Assembly (NCBI GenBank): GCA_905221605.1
Contig: CAJNDS010002449.1
Coordinates: forward strand, 358,047 to 422,046
Origin: Symbiodinium natans
Lineage: Eukaryota; Sar; Dinophyceae; Suessiales; Symbiodiniaceae
Direction: 5' to 3'
Length of the DNA stretch: 64,000 bases
Part shown: in pieces, positions 1-11,296 of the stretch
How the letters are laid out: each line of letters starts with the position of its first letter
Position numbering within the stretch: the first letter of the stretch is position 1
Notes under the pieces: model-generated
The model's input: only the letters and a program-made list of their open reading frames with translations
What the model was told of the DNA's origin: nothing
Databases searched by the model: none
Position numbers and translations under genes: made by a program

Positions 1-61
1 AGATCTAGTGATAATGCAATCAAAACTGGATCCACGGCAAGAGTGGTCGCTAAAGCGAGGC

Positions 62-535
62 TCACACTTTCACTCTCAGCAACACGAAGAACATGAAACG
101 CTGCACAACGACGTAGAGAAAGCCTAAACCTAAACCCCTGCCAGCCCTGGCCTGGCTTGTCGGACTCTGTTCACTGTCTGGCTCTCCTTGGACATTTTGT
201 CTGACAGCCACATCGATGCTCCGCGGGGAGACGGGTTCCGGTGTCGGCGTGCATCCATCGCTCCATGTACTGGTGGTGATGCTCCTTCCCTCGGAGTTTG
301 CTGTCCCTTCCATGTCTACTCGCCGGTTTGACCCTGCCCGTTTAAAGCGAACAGTTACTTTGGCAAGCCGCGGTCGTCTGAGTAAGGCCCTTGCAAGCCT
401 TCGAACCTCTTGCCGGTCTTTTTGCAAGGCCGCTTTCAGGCCTCTTAGCTCCCTCAGCTCTTCCTGCCGCAACCCATCGGTGGTTTCACGCGCGCAGATC
501 GAAAAAGGGTCCCAGCTAAGAATCCCTGCGGCCAT
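62..535 (-). CDS. Hypothetical protein or exon with a basic coiled-coil segment
   Basis: An open frame of 157 codons starting at an ATG near 535. Residues about 20-55 are rich in Leu, Arg, Glu and Lys with heptad-like spacing (LRELRGLKAALQK) and could form a short basic coiled coil. A Ser/Thr/Pro-rich stretch follows, and the C-terminus is hydrophobic and probably read-through into non-coding DNA. I recognise no family. The frame may be an exon of a minus-strand gene continuing outside the window, or chance. The overlapping plus-strand frame is less protein-like. Confidence 0.3.
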   Translation of the reverse strand: MAAGILSWDPFSICARETTDGLRQEELRELRGLKAALQKDRQEVRRLARALLRRPRLAKVTVRFKRAGSNRRVDMEGTANSEGRSITTSTWSDGCTPTPEPVSPRSIDVAVRQNVQGEPDSEQSPTSQARAGRGLGLGFLYVVVQRFMFFVLLRVKV

Positions 536-1708
536 GGCTTCGAAGCGTGCGCCCTTTCTATAAGAGCTGTTTTAACGGTGAATTACTATAACAGTTACTT
601 TCAAGATTACTATACGGGTTACGATAAGGGTTACTATTAGGGCTTCGGAAGGGCTTCTATAAGGGGAAGCCTTGAAGCCAAAGCTATGGGACAGACATGC
701 TCGCGTACGCGAGGTCGTCAGGGAAAGCCCCGGACACATGGAGCCCATGTTATGCCCAAGTGAAACGTATCGAGATCTCACATCCCTACATCCTGGGTCC
801 TAAGCCCAAAGCCCTTTAACCCTAAAGCTTTTATAAAACCGTAAACCCTCGACCCTGGGTTCTACCCTCATTTCATCGCAATAGTTTGGACGGCTCCATT
901 ATTGCATGGCAGAACACTGCACATTGGACTAGTCCAAAAAAATTGGACTTCTTATCCCACCAAAACGGTAAAATCCAGATGAAAGTCATGTCAACCCTGC
1001 ATTTCCACATTGTATAAACACAGACCAACGTCCCAACGCACGAAAGTCAAAACAAAGCTCATGTTATTACATGGTACAATCCCTGTATAAGACAAAAGCT
1101 CTTACCCTGAATCAAGCTGTTCAGCAAGATTTTGTTTTTTGCACAAAGACTCAAATGAAGACTTGGGGGGCGCATGATCTTCCAATAAGCTTTTTGTACG
1201 ATTGTTCGCTTTGCTTCTAAATCAGAAACGACTGTATCTTCATCTTCCAAAAATCCATCCCTCACAGATTTTGTGAAGGCACACATTTCTGCACTTTGTC
1301 CACTACCATCTCCACGGATTCAGGGCGCCTTGCAAAGCTCGGTGTTGTCACTGTTGCGGTGGCGCTGCACGCTAAGAACCCTTGGCAGGGTTTAACGATT
1401 GCAGCCTTCCGGCCTGACTCCATGTTCCACTGGGTTACGGCAGAACAGCTCCGCACTCACATTGAGGAACGAACTTGCACCAAGCATGGAACTTCTGTTG
1501 CCAAACCACAAGTGTGAAAAGACTGGCCAAGCCTCCTCTACAGATTGATCCTCGCCAGCTTACGCTCTCCCCAGGAAGCTTTGTCAGTCACAGGCATCTG
1601 CTCATTGCACAAAACGAGAAATTACCGTGCATGTAAGCTGTTTTTCTCCAGACAGGCAAAAAGCCATCACGCAGCGCACGTGGTTCGAATGACTTGCAAA
1701 AAGGAAAG
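536..1708. other. No recognisable gene; degenerate short repeats at the left end
   Basis: From 580 to 660 there are imperfect GTTACTA/GGTTACTATA-like repeats, and near 800-860 degenerate CCCTAAA-like words. The rest is low-complexity AT-rich and mixed sequence with only short open frames (60-75 codons) of no recognisable content. Confidence 0.5.
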
Positions 1709-2600
1709 CTATGTCACTATGTCTCTCCGGCGGGCCTTGAGAATGGGCTTGAAGGGGGGCTTGAGAAGGGGGGCTTCCGCAAATTCGAATTCAAGGGGGG
1801 TTTCAGAAGGGGCTTGAAGGGGGGCTTGAGAAAGAATTCTCGAAGGGGGTCTGCCAAGGGGGCTTGAGGAAATTCGGAGGCCCCCCCCCCCTTCTTGAAG
1901 GGGGCTTGAGGCAATTCGGAAGCCCCCCCCCCTCCTTCCTCCCACTCCACAATAAGCAAATGGGGGGGGTAGAAAGAAAACAGTCTCGTCTCTACTCCTC
2001 TGATTTTCGAATAATGAAATACAAAACAAAACAAGATTCGAGGAGTGTGGAATTTAGAACAAGGCCCCTTCTCTCTTCTCCCCTTCCTCCCACTCCACAA
2101 TAAGCAAATGGGGGGGGCTGCACCCCCCCAACCCCCCCGCTTTGTACTTCTAGAAACAAAAGCAGTCTCGTCTCTACTCCTTTGGTTTTCGAAGAATGAA
2201 ATACAAAACAAAACAAGATTCGGGCGGGGTGGAATTCAGAATAAGGCCCCTTCTCTTTTCTCCCTTCCTCCCACTCCACAATAAGCAAATGGGGGGCCAA
2301 GCCCCCCGCTTTCTACTTCTAGAAACAAAAGCAGTCTCGTCTCTAATCCTCTGATTTTCGAAGAATGAAATACAAAACAAAACAAAATTCGAGGGAGGCG
2401 GAATTAGAATAAATTCCCTTCCTTCTTCTCCCTTCCTCCCAATCCACATTCTCATTTCTGCCGTCCTCCCACTTCCTGATTTAAAATAAAGTCCTCTCTT
2501 CCCCGCTTCCGCTCACCTCTGAACTGCGCCCCCCCCAACCAGTCTGCTTTTACTTCCAGAAACAAAGACAGTCTCGTCTCAATTTCCGAACAAATGAAAA
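1709..2600. repeat. Tandem 160-180-bp module array with G-rich segments
   Basis: About four diverged copies of a module. Each contains AAAAGCAGTCTCGTCTCT, a TTTCGAAGAATGAAATAC segment, CAAAACAAGATTCG and a C/T-rich end, then CCACTCCACAATAAGCAAAT plus a G run. Copies of the first word start near 1980, 2160, 2328 and 2568. The left part (1709-1930) is an AAGGGGGGCTTGAG-type degenerate satellite. Related modules recur near 4.9-5.4, 7.6-7.9, 8.8, 15.8 and 17.4 kb. Confidence 0.75.
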
Positions 2601-2779
2601 ATACAAAAACAAAACAAAATCCAAGGAACGCAAGACGTGTGCCCTTGAAATCCAGTTTGCGTGTGGCAAAAAACCAGCTTTTGCCTGTTGATGCGAACAA
2701 CCGCGTTGGTGCAGTAAAACATGCAAGCTCCTTGCCGTTCGGGTACTACCTAAGCATTTTGACGTCAGCACCCACTTCT

Positions 2780-2940
2780 TAAAACCAGGTTTGAAACAAA
2801 TTTTTTCCGGCAAACCCAGGTTTAAAAACCTGGGCTTGGAAACCCAGGTTCTGGTTTCCAACCTGGGTTGACCAAGTTGAACTCTGGGTTCAACCCAGTT
2901 TCAACAGGTTGGAAACAGGTTTAAATTTGGTCTTAAAACA
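2780..2940. repeat. Cluster of short palindromic AACCCAGGTT-type words
   Basis: ACCAGGTTT, AACCCAGGTT, AACCTGGG and GGTTGGAAAC words recur about ten times in both orientations within 160 bp, so many pairs can base-pair. No coding frame is associated. Confidence 0.6.
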
Positions 2941-3537
2941 GGAGAAATCTTAATATCTTGATTCCCTTGTTCTTTTGCTTTTGTTTCTTGCAATTCGAAG
3001 AAAGAACCAGCCTACGCAGCTGCAAGAACTGCAAGCCTTCTGGGCGGATGCAGCTTGCCGCGCCCTCCATTCGTGGCAGGAAGATGCTTGATGGTGGAAC
3101 CTGGCTCAAAACCAAACTCTTGACTTCCAGCGCAGCGGCCCAAAGTTTTTCATAAAGGAATTGCCAAGAAGAAAACCAAAGAAAATTAAATGCACAGTGC
3201 GTGCCTTTGTCTTGCTGGATTAATCTGATAAGATTTATTCAAATCCTTGGGTTATGTTTTGTTGCAGCGGTAAATGCGAGACAGAGGCTGGTGAAGACGG
3301 TTGAAACAAAAGCATGTTTGGGTGACTGCAACGCATGTCTTGTCTTGATGGGATGGCCTAGAAAGTTTTAAGACTTTGTTCGTTGCCGTTGGACGTGTCG
3401 GATGGAAGCGTGGACTCTGAAGCTTTGCTGTTTGCTGTTCGGAAGTGATCTAAAGTCTTCAAGGTGTGGACCAAAGCAGTTGCATTCTTTTTGCTTTACC
3501 TTCTTTGTAGAACAAAGAAACTTGTAGCTTTTTGAGA
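2941..3537. other. No gene seen
   Basis: Single-copy-looking sequence between repeats. Short frames on both strands (60-65 codons) show no recognisable family. Confidence 0.4.
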
Positions 3538-4030
3538 GGATGGGCCCCCCCCCTTTGGGCAAAGGGGGGCTTAAGCCCCCCTTTAAGCCCCCCTTTAAGC
3601 CCCCCTTAAGCCCCCCTTCAAAGGGGTCCCTGCAAAGGGGGTCCCTTCGGGGGGGGGGGGGAAAGGGTGAAAGCCCTTAAGCCCCCCCTTAAGCCCCCCT
3701 TAAGCCCCCCCTTAAGCCCCCCCTTAAGCCCCCCCTTAAGCCCCCCCTTAAGCCCCCCCTTTAAGCCCCCCCCTTAAGCCCCCCCCTTAAGCCCCCCCTT
3801 AAAGCCCCCTTCAACCCCCCCTTTAAGCTCCCCTTTAAGCCCCCCTTTAAGCCCCCCCCCCTTTAAAAGCCCCCCTTTTTAAGCCCCCCCCTTTAAGCCC
3901 CCCTTTAAGCCCCCCTTTAAAGCCCCCCCTTTAAGGCCCCCCCGTTTTAAGGGGCTTAAAGCCCCCCTTTAAGCCCCTTTTTTTAAGCCCCCTTAAAGCC
4001 CCCCCTAAAGCTCCCCCCTGAAGCCGCAAC
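3538..4030. repeat. AAGCCCCCCTTT-type degenerate satellite
   Basis: Runs of C separated by TTAA or TTTAAG, in units of about 11-13 bp. It starts with a palindromic head (GGGCCC, C run, TTTGGGCAAAGG). The same head and array restart at 6498, and similar arrays are at 5430-5950 and 8900-9100. Confidence 0.85.
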
Positions 4031-4045
4031 CAAGCCCCCCCCTCT

Positions 4046-4600
4046 GTGGAGGGTTTAGGCAGCAGTTTAAGAGGCCTAATACTTGCTGGGCCTTTGGGCA
4101 GCAATTTAAGAGGCGTAATACTTGCTGGGCCTTCTGCGGAGGGTTTAGGCAGCAGTTTAAGAGGCCTAATACTTGCTGGGCCTTTTTTGGAGGGTTTGGG
4201 CAGCAGTTTAAAAGGCGTAATACTTGCTGGGCCTTCTGCGGAGGGTTTAGGCAGCAGTTTAAGAGGCCTAATACTTGCTGGGCCTTTTTTGGAGGGTTTG
4301 GGCAGCAGTTTCAAAAGGCGTAATACTTGCTGGGCCTTCTGCGGAGGGTTTAGGCAGCAGTTTAAGAGGCCTGATACTTGCTGGGCCTTTTGTGGAGGGT
4401 TTGGGCAGCAGTTTAAAAGGCGTAATACTTGCTGGGCCTTCTGTGGAGGATTTAGGCAGCAGTTTAAGAGGCCGAATACTCGCTGGGCCTTTTGTGGAGG
4501 GTTCGGGCAGCAGTTTAAGACGTCTAAGAGGCTTAATACCTGCTGGGCCTTCGGTGGAGGATTTAGGCAGCAGTTTAAGAGGCCTAATGCGAGCATCGTG
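4046..4600. repeat. 51-bp minisatellite, array A (about 10 units)
   Basis: The unit is 51 bp. It contains GGCAGCAGTTTAAGAGGCCT, then AATACTTGCTGGGCCTTCTG and CGGAGGGTTTA. Because 51 is a multiple of three, frames stay open on both strands; the minus-strand 17-residue unit resembles RPLKLLPKPSAEGPASI. The same family occurs at 6974-7245 and, inverted, at 20510-21085. Confidence 0.9.
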
Positions 4601-5430
4601 TTTGCAAATGGGGGGGGCTGCGCCCCCCCCAACCCCCCCGCTTGTTTAAGCCGGGCAAACTCGCGTGGAAGCATATGAATCATGTCCAAAACAAAACAAA
4701 ACAAAACATGGGGTTCTCGGCTTAGCCCCGCGCCACGTCACTGCTATGCAAATGGGGGGGGCTGCGCCCCCCCCAACCCCCCCGCTTTTTTCTGCCGGGC
4801 AAGCTCGCGTGGAAGCATATGAATCATCTCTGAAACAAAACATGGGGTTCTCGGCTTAGCCCCGCGCCACGTCACTGCTATGAACTCTCTGCTCCTTGAA
4901 ACTCGAGTAATGAACACAAAAAACAAAAGAAGAAGCGAGCGGGGTGGAATTGCCCTTAAGCTCCCCTTTAAAAAGAGTCTCACTTCTCTGGTTTCGAAGA
5001 ATGAAACCCAAAAAACAAAACAAGATTCGAGGGGGGTGGAATTTAGAATACATTCCCTTCTTTCTTTTCGTAAAGGGAAATGAATGTTTAGAGTCTCACT
5101 TCTCTGGTTTCGAAGAATGAAATCCAAAAACAAACACAAAATGTAAAACAAGATTCGAGGGGGGTGGAATTTAGAATACATTCCCTTCTTTCGCTTCGTA
5201 AAGGGAAATGTATGTTTAGAGTCTCACTTCTCTGGTTTCGAATAATGAAATCCCAAAAAAACACAAAAATATAACAAGATTCGAGGGGGGAATAAATTCC
5301 TTTCTCTCTCTTTTAGAGTCTCACTTCTCTAGTTTCGAAGAACGAAATCCAAAAAACAAAACAAGATTCGAGGGGGGTGGAATTTAGAATAAATCCCTTC
5401 TCTCTCATCTTCAAGATAAAGTAATGTTTA
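4600..5430. repeat. G-run block and dispersed GATTCGAGGGGGGTGG modules
   Basis: Two copies of a block with AAATGGGGGGGGCTGCGCC and a conserved AAACATGGGGTTCTCGGCTT stretch (near 4710 and 4840). Four modules of about 130 bp follow, each with AGAGTCTCACTTCTCTGGTT, TTTCGAAGAATGAAA, a CAAAACA stretch, GATTCGAGGGGGGTGG and a CCCTTCT tract. No gene is supported. Confidence 0.8.
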
Positions 5431-5950
5431 GAGTCGCCCTTAAGCCCCCTTTTTTCAGCCCCCTTAAGCCCTCCCCCTTAAGCCTCCTAGCCCCCAAGCC
5501 CCTTTAAGCCCCCCCCTTTAAGCCCTTAAGCCCCCTTCAAAGCCCTTGAAGCCCCCCTTTAAGCCCCCCCCCCCTTTAGATCCCCCTTTTTTTTAAGCCC
5601 CCCTTTTTAAACCCCCCATCAAGCCTCCCTTTAAGCCCCCCTTTAAAAGCCCCCCTCAAGCCCCCCTTAAGCCCCCTAAGCCCCCCTTCAAGCCCCCCCC
5701 TTTAAGCCCCCCTTTTAAGCCCCCAAGCCCCCTTTAAGCCCCCCTTAAGCCCCCCTTTAAAAGGCCCCCCTTACGTCCCCCCTTAGCCCCCCCCCCCCCT
5801 AAGCCCCCCCCCCCCCCTTAAGAACCCCCCTTGAAGCCCCCTTTGAAGCCCCTTCAAAGGGTCTTCTCCAAAGCCCCCCCCTTTGCCCCCCCTTAAGCCC
5901 CCCCTTAAGCCCCCCCTTAAGCCCTCCCTTAAGCCCCCCTTTGAGCAAAG
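5430..5950. repeat. AAGCCCCCC-type satellite
   Basis: Continuation of the C-run/TTAAG satellite family with irregular unit length. No open frame of interest. Confidence 0.85.
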
Positions 5951-6497
5951 GTAATGGGCCCATCAAGCTTTTTGAAGCTCTTGGCTTTTAAGATAAACTG
6001 GAGGCGCGCGCCGTTGCCACAGTGGTGCGGCAGGCATGACAGACCTTGGACTTGGTGCACGTGTGAAGGGAGCCACTGTTTGGGTATCAGCCGGCTTATG
6101 TCTCAGAAGAGCGTTGCACCCTTTGTTGAGTGGGTCCATCGCAAATCATGCATTTGGCCCGCCTGTGGCCTTATTGCATGGTGGGCAGTTTGGATCTGCT
6201 GCAGCGGGCGAACTATGGGGCCTTGCAGCTGTCTTGTAGTGTGCAAGGTCAAGGTTTGACGCTGCGCCGAGGGCCATTTAATGCGGACCCCCTTTACCAC
6301 ATCAGCAGTGGGCCGGTCTATTGCAACAAGGTGAGACGGCATAACTCTGGAAGCAGCCAAACACACAACAACACACAACACAAAAAAGAAAAGCAAAACG
6401 GAAGCAATCCAATCTTAAGGTCAAACATCCCTCTCTTAGAACACGGAGGTCGAAGTAAACCAGTTGTGGCTTGACTTGCGCTGTGTTAGAAGCACAG
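5951..6497. other. Unique spacer between the duplicated blocks; no gene assigned
   Basis: Mixed-composition sequence separating the two segmental copies. Overlapping frames of about 100 codons exist on both strands (for example 5954-6259 plus) with no recognisable domain and no preference for one strand. Confidence 0.4.
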
Positions 6498-7925
6498 AGG
6501 ATGGGCCCCCCCCCTTTGGGCAAAGGGGGGCTTAAGCCCCCCTTTAAGCCCCCCTTTAAGCCCCCCTTAAGCCCCCCTTCAAAGGGGTCCCTGCAAAGGG
6601 GGTCCCTTCGGGGGGGGGGGGGAAAGGGTGAAAGCCCTTAAGCCCCCCCTTAAGCCCCCCTTAAGCCCCCCCTTAAGCCCCCCCTTAAGCCCCCCCTTAA
6701 GCCCCCCCTTAAGCCCCCCCTTTAAGCCCCCCCCTTAAGCCCCCCCCTTAAGCCCCCCCTTAAAGCCCCCTTCAACCCCCCCTTTAAGCTCCCCTTTAAG
6801 CCCCCCTTTAAGCCCCCCTTTAAGCCCCCCTTTAAAAAGCCCCCTTGGAGCCCTCTTGAAGCCCCCCCCGTTTTAAGGGGCTTAAAGCCCCCCCGTTAAG
6901 CCCCTCTTTTTAAGCCCCCTTAAAGCCCCCCCCTAAAGTTCCCCACTGAAGCCGCAACCAAGCCCCCCCCTCTGTGGAGGGTTTAGGCAGCAGTTTAAGA
7001 GGCCTAATACTTGCTGGGCCTTTGGGCAGCAAGTTAAGAGGCGTAATACTTGCTGGGCCTTCTGCGGAGGGTTTAGGCAGCAGTTTAAGAGGCCTAATAT
7101 TTGCTGGGCCTTTTTTGGAGGGTTTGGGCAGCAGTTTAAAAGGCGTAATGGGTTCGGGCAGCAGTTTAAGACGTCTAAGAGGCTTAATACCTGCTGGGCC
7201 TTCGGTGGAGGATTTAGGCAGCAGTTTAAGAGGCCTAATGCGAGCATCGTGTTTGCAAATGGGGGGGGGCTGCGCCCCCCCCAACCCCCCCGCTTGTTTA
7301 AGCCGGGCAAACTCGCGTGGAAGCATAGGAATCATGTCCAAAACAAAACAAAACATGGGGTTCTCGGCTTAGCCCCGCGCCACGTCACTGCTATGCAAAT
7401 GGGGGGGGGCTGCGCCCCCCCCAACCCCCCCGCTTTTTTTCTGCCGGGCAAGCTTGCGTGGAAGCATATGAATCATCTCTGAAACAAAACATGGGGTTCT
7501 CGGCTTAGCCCCGCGCCACGTCACTGCTATGAACTCTCTGCTCCTTGAAACTCGAGTAATGAACACAAAAAACAAAAGAAGAAGCGAGCGGGGTGGAATT
7601 GCCCTTAAGCTCCCCTTTAAAAAGAGTCTCACTTCTCTGGTTTCGAAGAATGAAACCCAAAAAACATAACAAGATTCGAGGGAGGTGGAATTTAGAATAC
7701 ATTCCCTTCTTTCTTTTCGTAAAGGGAAATGAATGTTTAGAGTCTCACTTCTCTGGTTTCGAAGAATGAAATCCAAAAACAAACACAAAATGTATAACAA
7801 GATTCGAGGGGGGTGGAATTTAGAATACATTCCCTTCTTTCGTTCGTAAAGGAATAATGAAATCCCAAAAAAACACACAAAAAATTTAACAAGATTCGAG
7901 GGGGGTGGAATTTAGAATAAATTCC
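6498..7925. repeat. Segmental duplication, copy B
   Basis: It repeats copy A (3538-5270) in the same orientation. It includes the C-run satellite (6498-6960), a shortened 51-bp minisatellite (6974-7245, about five units), the G-run blocks and the GATTCGAGG modules. An internal deletion removes several 51-bp units. Confidence 0.85.
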
Positions 7926-8810
7926 TCTACAAAGCCACTCAAAGCTTCACTTATTCGGAAAAGTCACTTTAGTGCCATTGATTTTTGCTCAAAAATTGTC
8001 AAAACTTGAAAATTGAACGAATTCTTTCCAGCCAACCAAACTGTTGCAGGTTTGAAAGATGAAACAGAAAAAACATTCACTTCCTTGTTGGCAAAATTTC
8101 AACAATTGCTGAGCATCTGGTCTCTAGGAGTTCTTGATTCTTCAGCAAAGTGCAGAGCGGTTCTCCAAATACATGTCCAGCACGAGGGAATAATTTTGAA
8201 GAAAAAGAGTTCAAACGATAGAAAAAAAAAACAAAAAACAGAAGAGTGGTTTCGTTCTCTCTTCAAATTTGAAACATGAACAAAAAACATGAAAAACAAA
8301 AATTTTTCAAAAAAATCAACAAGAAAAACAAAAAAGTGAATCTTGGCAACTAATTTACCTGCCTTTTCAGAACAGATTCCAGATTTTACCAGTTCAAAAA
8401 ACGTGGAAAAAAATTCAAAAACAGCTTCTAACACGAAAAACATGTCTTACTCCAGTCGCGCTTGCTTCGTCACATTTAGAAAGACCCTTGTTTCAAAGCA
8501 ATTTTGAAGTCTTTTTGAGAAAATTGGAAAAAATTTAAGAATGCAAAAAAAACAAAAAGTCACTTAAAAACAGCTTCTAACAACACGAAATTGTTACACA
8601 CACTCCAGTGTTTCGCTCGCTTCGCTCGCCTTATTCACATTTTGGAAAGACACTTGGCCTTTGTCAGACGCTTCGGTTTGGGCGTCGCGCGCAACATTGG
8701 CACATCAATGACACAGTTGGACTCGTCTCGTCCTGCAGTTGATTTTCGTCCAAACGACACTGTCAGAGGCTTTCAAAAACCCTTGTCTTCTCTTTTAAAG
8801 TCTCACTTCT
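7926..8810. repeat. Inverted, diverged partial copy of the 9.1/11.3-kb element
   Basis: The segment 8590-8790 is the reverse complement of about 9277-9455. It carries the palindrome CGCTCGCTTCGCTCGC and the word GACTCGTCTCGTCCTGCAGT, which pair with the first element copy. Inside, a unit beginning AACAGCTTCTAACA repeats at about 8421 and 8571 (period about 150 bp). The A-rich part 7980-8440 holds no convincing gene. Confidence 0.7.
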
Positions 8811-9100
8811 CTAGTTTCGAAGAACGAAATCCAAGATTCGAGGGGGGTGGAATTTAGAATAAATCCCTTCTCTCTCATCTTCAAGATAAAGTCATGTTTA
8901 GAGTCGCCCTTAAGCCACTCTTTTTTTGGCCCCCTTAAGCCCTCCCTTAAGCCTCGCTAGCCCCCTTTAAGCCTTCAAAGCCCCCTTGAAGCCCCCCTAA
9001 GCCCCCCTTTAAACCCCCCTTTAAACCCCCCTTTAAGCCCCCCTTTAAGCCCCCCTTCAAGCCCCCTTGAAGTCCCCTTTAAGCCCTTTAAGCCCCCTTT
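8811..9100. repeat. GATTCGAGG module and C-run satellite
   Basis: One truncated copy of the GATTCGAGGGGGGTGG module, followed by TTTAAGCCCCCC units that end exactly at the TIR of the next element. Confidence 0.75.
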
Positions 9101-10512
9101 ACTGTGGAGGTCACTGGAGCTTCTCTACCTTTTCGATCAACTTTGCTGCCCCTCATCTTGGGTTTCAGATTCTCCAGGTTTTGGTGCAAGGCCTGAAGGC
9201 AGAAGAGGATCAAAGAAGGGTGCAGAGTCAACATCGGTGGAAACAGCTTGGAAAAGTTCAATGCTTTGAAACAAGTGTTTTTAAAAGCCTCTGACAGTGC
9301 CGTTTGGACAGAAATCAACTGCGGGACGAGACGAGTTCAACCCTGGTGTCGATTCGTTAAGGTTGCACGCGACGCCCAAGCCAAACCTGAAAATTGCAAA
9401 GTATTTCCAGAATGTGAATAAGTGCGAGCGAAGCGAGCGAAACACCAGAGTAAATTCAACAAATTTAACTGATCAAGTGTTGATTTTGAGGGTTTTTTCA
9501 ACATTTTCGGAACTTTAGAAATTTTGAAAATTCGTTGAATGGTGCTGAATCCAGGGAAGAATTGCAACACGCAACCAAAAACGAAAGACAAAGAATCAAG
9601 GGCACCCAGTCTAAAAAGAAAGCAGAGTTTCTTCTGCTCAATCTTCTGTCAAATTTCAGTGTGCCTTGAATTTCTGTTTGGCCATTTTGGAAAATTAAAG
9701 ACAAGAGCACGCAATCGAAGCTTTGTCAAAAAAAGTCGAATGGGAATGGAAATCGAGGCCGGGCGACTCTCAAGTCGTTCTGGCCATGATGAGAGGTCAG
9801 TGTAATTGTTTTTTTTTGTTTTTTTTTGAATTTTTGCAAGAACTGCAAACATAGGTTTTTCCTTGGTCCGTCTGAAAAAGAATTTTCTCGAGAAACCGCT
9901 TTAAACTAAAACACAAACAGTCAGCAAGTGTTTTGGTAAGTGCCCGGCAAGCTGTCGATTGACCAGAAAGACGGTGAAAAAATGCAATCGGAACTAAAAG
10001 ACATTATAAGAATGTGCATTTTGTCGTTTCGGCTGTTTTTCTAAGTGTGCATGTGCAAGAGTGTTGTGGATGTGTGTGTGTGTGTATGTGTGTGAATTTG
10101 TTGCAACAAAGTGGGTTGGTTTGCGGGTGCATGTCTTTTTTCTGTGCTTCATTTTTTGGTGCTGTTGGGTTGTAGTCTCTGTGCTGAAATTTTTCCGTTG
10201 CTGTTGGGTTGCTGCAAGGTGCTGCCTTCATTTTGGTCGCTGTGTTGGTGCCTTTCTGTGCCTTTATTTTTGGTTGTGTTTTGAATTTTTCTGTGTCTTC
10301 ATTTTTGTTCGCTGTGTGGTGCCTTTTCTGCACCTTCTTTTGGTCGCTGTGTGGTGCCTTTCTGTGCCTTCATTTTTGGTTGCTGTGTGTGCCGTTTCTG
10401 TGCCTTTTGGCTTTAGTGTGCAAGAAAAGTGTCAGTGTGTGGGTAAAGGGTGGTAAGGCATGGAGTCGCAGAATGACACCCAAAAAAACAGTGACCTTGC
10501 AGTCTTGCAGTG

Positions 10513-10559
<47 letters not shown>

Positions 10560-10792
10560 CACATCGTTTTCTTGAATGGGTGTGTGGTGTTGTGGTTTCG
10601 GCGTTTTGGCAGAGAGTTGTGTGTGTTATGGAGTGTGTTGTTATGTGGGTGCAAAGTGGCTTCAGTGGGTGGTGTGCGTTTGCGTGTCTGTCGGCTGGGT
10701 TCTGCTGGTGAAAGGTCTGTGGATTTGGAGACACAAAAAGAGGGCAAGGAATCAACTCCAAAAGGTAGGGAAGCCGAAGTGACCTCCACAGT
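9101..10792. mobile_element. TIR-bounded non-autonomous element, copy 1
   Basis: The left end ACTGTGGAGGTCACT continues to about 9133. The right end, ending at 10792, is its imperfect reverse complement (AGTGACCTCCACAGT, preceded by AAAAGGTAGGGAAGCCGA). This gives terminal inverted repeats of about 33 bp. The interior has no transposase-like frame. It contains the GCGAGCGAAGCGAGCG palindrome, TG-rich sequence and a (GT)n tract. Target-site duplications could not be fixed, so the exact boundary is tentative. Confidence 0.65.
10517..10558. repeat. (GT)n microsatellite in element copy 1
   Basis: About 20 uninterrupted GT units. The corresponding tract in copy 2 is shorter. Confidence 0.95.
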
Positions 10793-11296
10793 GCGAGAAA
10801 GATCGCACGGGAACAATGCAAGACTGTTGTCTTGAATGCCAGCTAAAGACAAGTTTAGCAAGATAAGAACACGCGTATCAACCGCGTTTTTTGTTTCTTG
10901 AGTGTTGATGCAAACAGTATCGAATAGAAAAAATCTTGTTTGTCTGTGAGTTGATTTTCAATTATTATTGAACTCAAATGGGTTCCAAAAGCAGCTCAAT
11001 TCTGGGCACCGAAAACGGGCCCTAGATTTTGGATTTCCTGTGTGAACATACAAGGCCACCCAGGTTGGAGCCTCAAATTGGAACCCAAGTTTAGGAGCCA
11101 TTTTTGGGCCCAGTTGTGGCGTTTTTTTCACACACGGGAAGCCAGATCTGGCTTTCACAGCTCCTCGTTGCGAGTAAAACAAATAAGCCTCTCAGTCGGT
11201 TCCAGTCTAAGTCCTGTGTCAGTCTTCCCCCAAAATTAGAACAGCAGGCAGCAAGGCGGCAAAGTGTGAACTTGTTTGGAACCGGAACTTTCTCTA
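10793..11296. other. Spacer between the two TIR element copies
   Basis: About 500 bp with no gene. Its outer edges (GCGAGAAAGATC at left, AACTTTCTCTA at right) are themselves roughly inverted, so the spacer may be another small element or part of a composite. Confidence 0.4.

Larger units (their letters stand above)
3538..5270. repeat. Segmental duplication, copy A (partner about 6498-7925)
   Basis: The order satellite head, 51-bp array, G-run block with GGCTGCGCCCCCCCCAACC, conserved CATGGGGTTCTCGGCTTAGC block and GATTCGAGGGGGGTGG modules is the same in both copies. Sequence is near-identical over long stretches. Copy B has fewer 51-bp units and lacks part of the tail. Confidence 0.85.

Noticed and set aside
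3931-4704. 257-codon minus-strand repeat protein
   Set aside because: Its frame is open because the 51-bp unit is a multiple of three. No start context, promoter or unique domain. Kept as a repeat, with coding potential raised as a finding.
10061-10835. Cys/Val/Phe-rich membrane-like frame, also at 12296-13264
   Set aside because: TG- and CTGTGT-rich DNA inside the TIR element gives hydrophobic-looking translations in all frames. No protein family.
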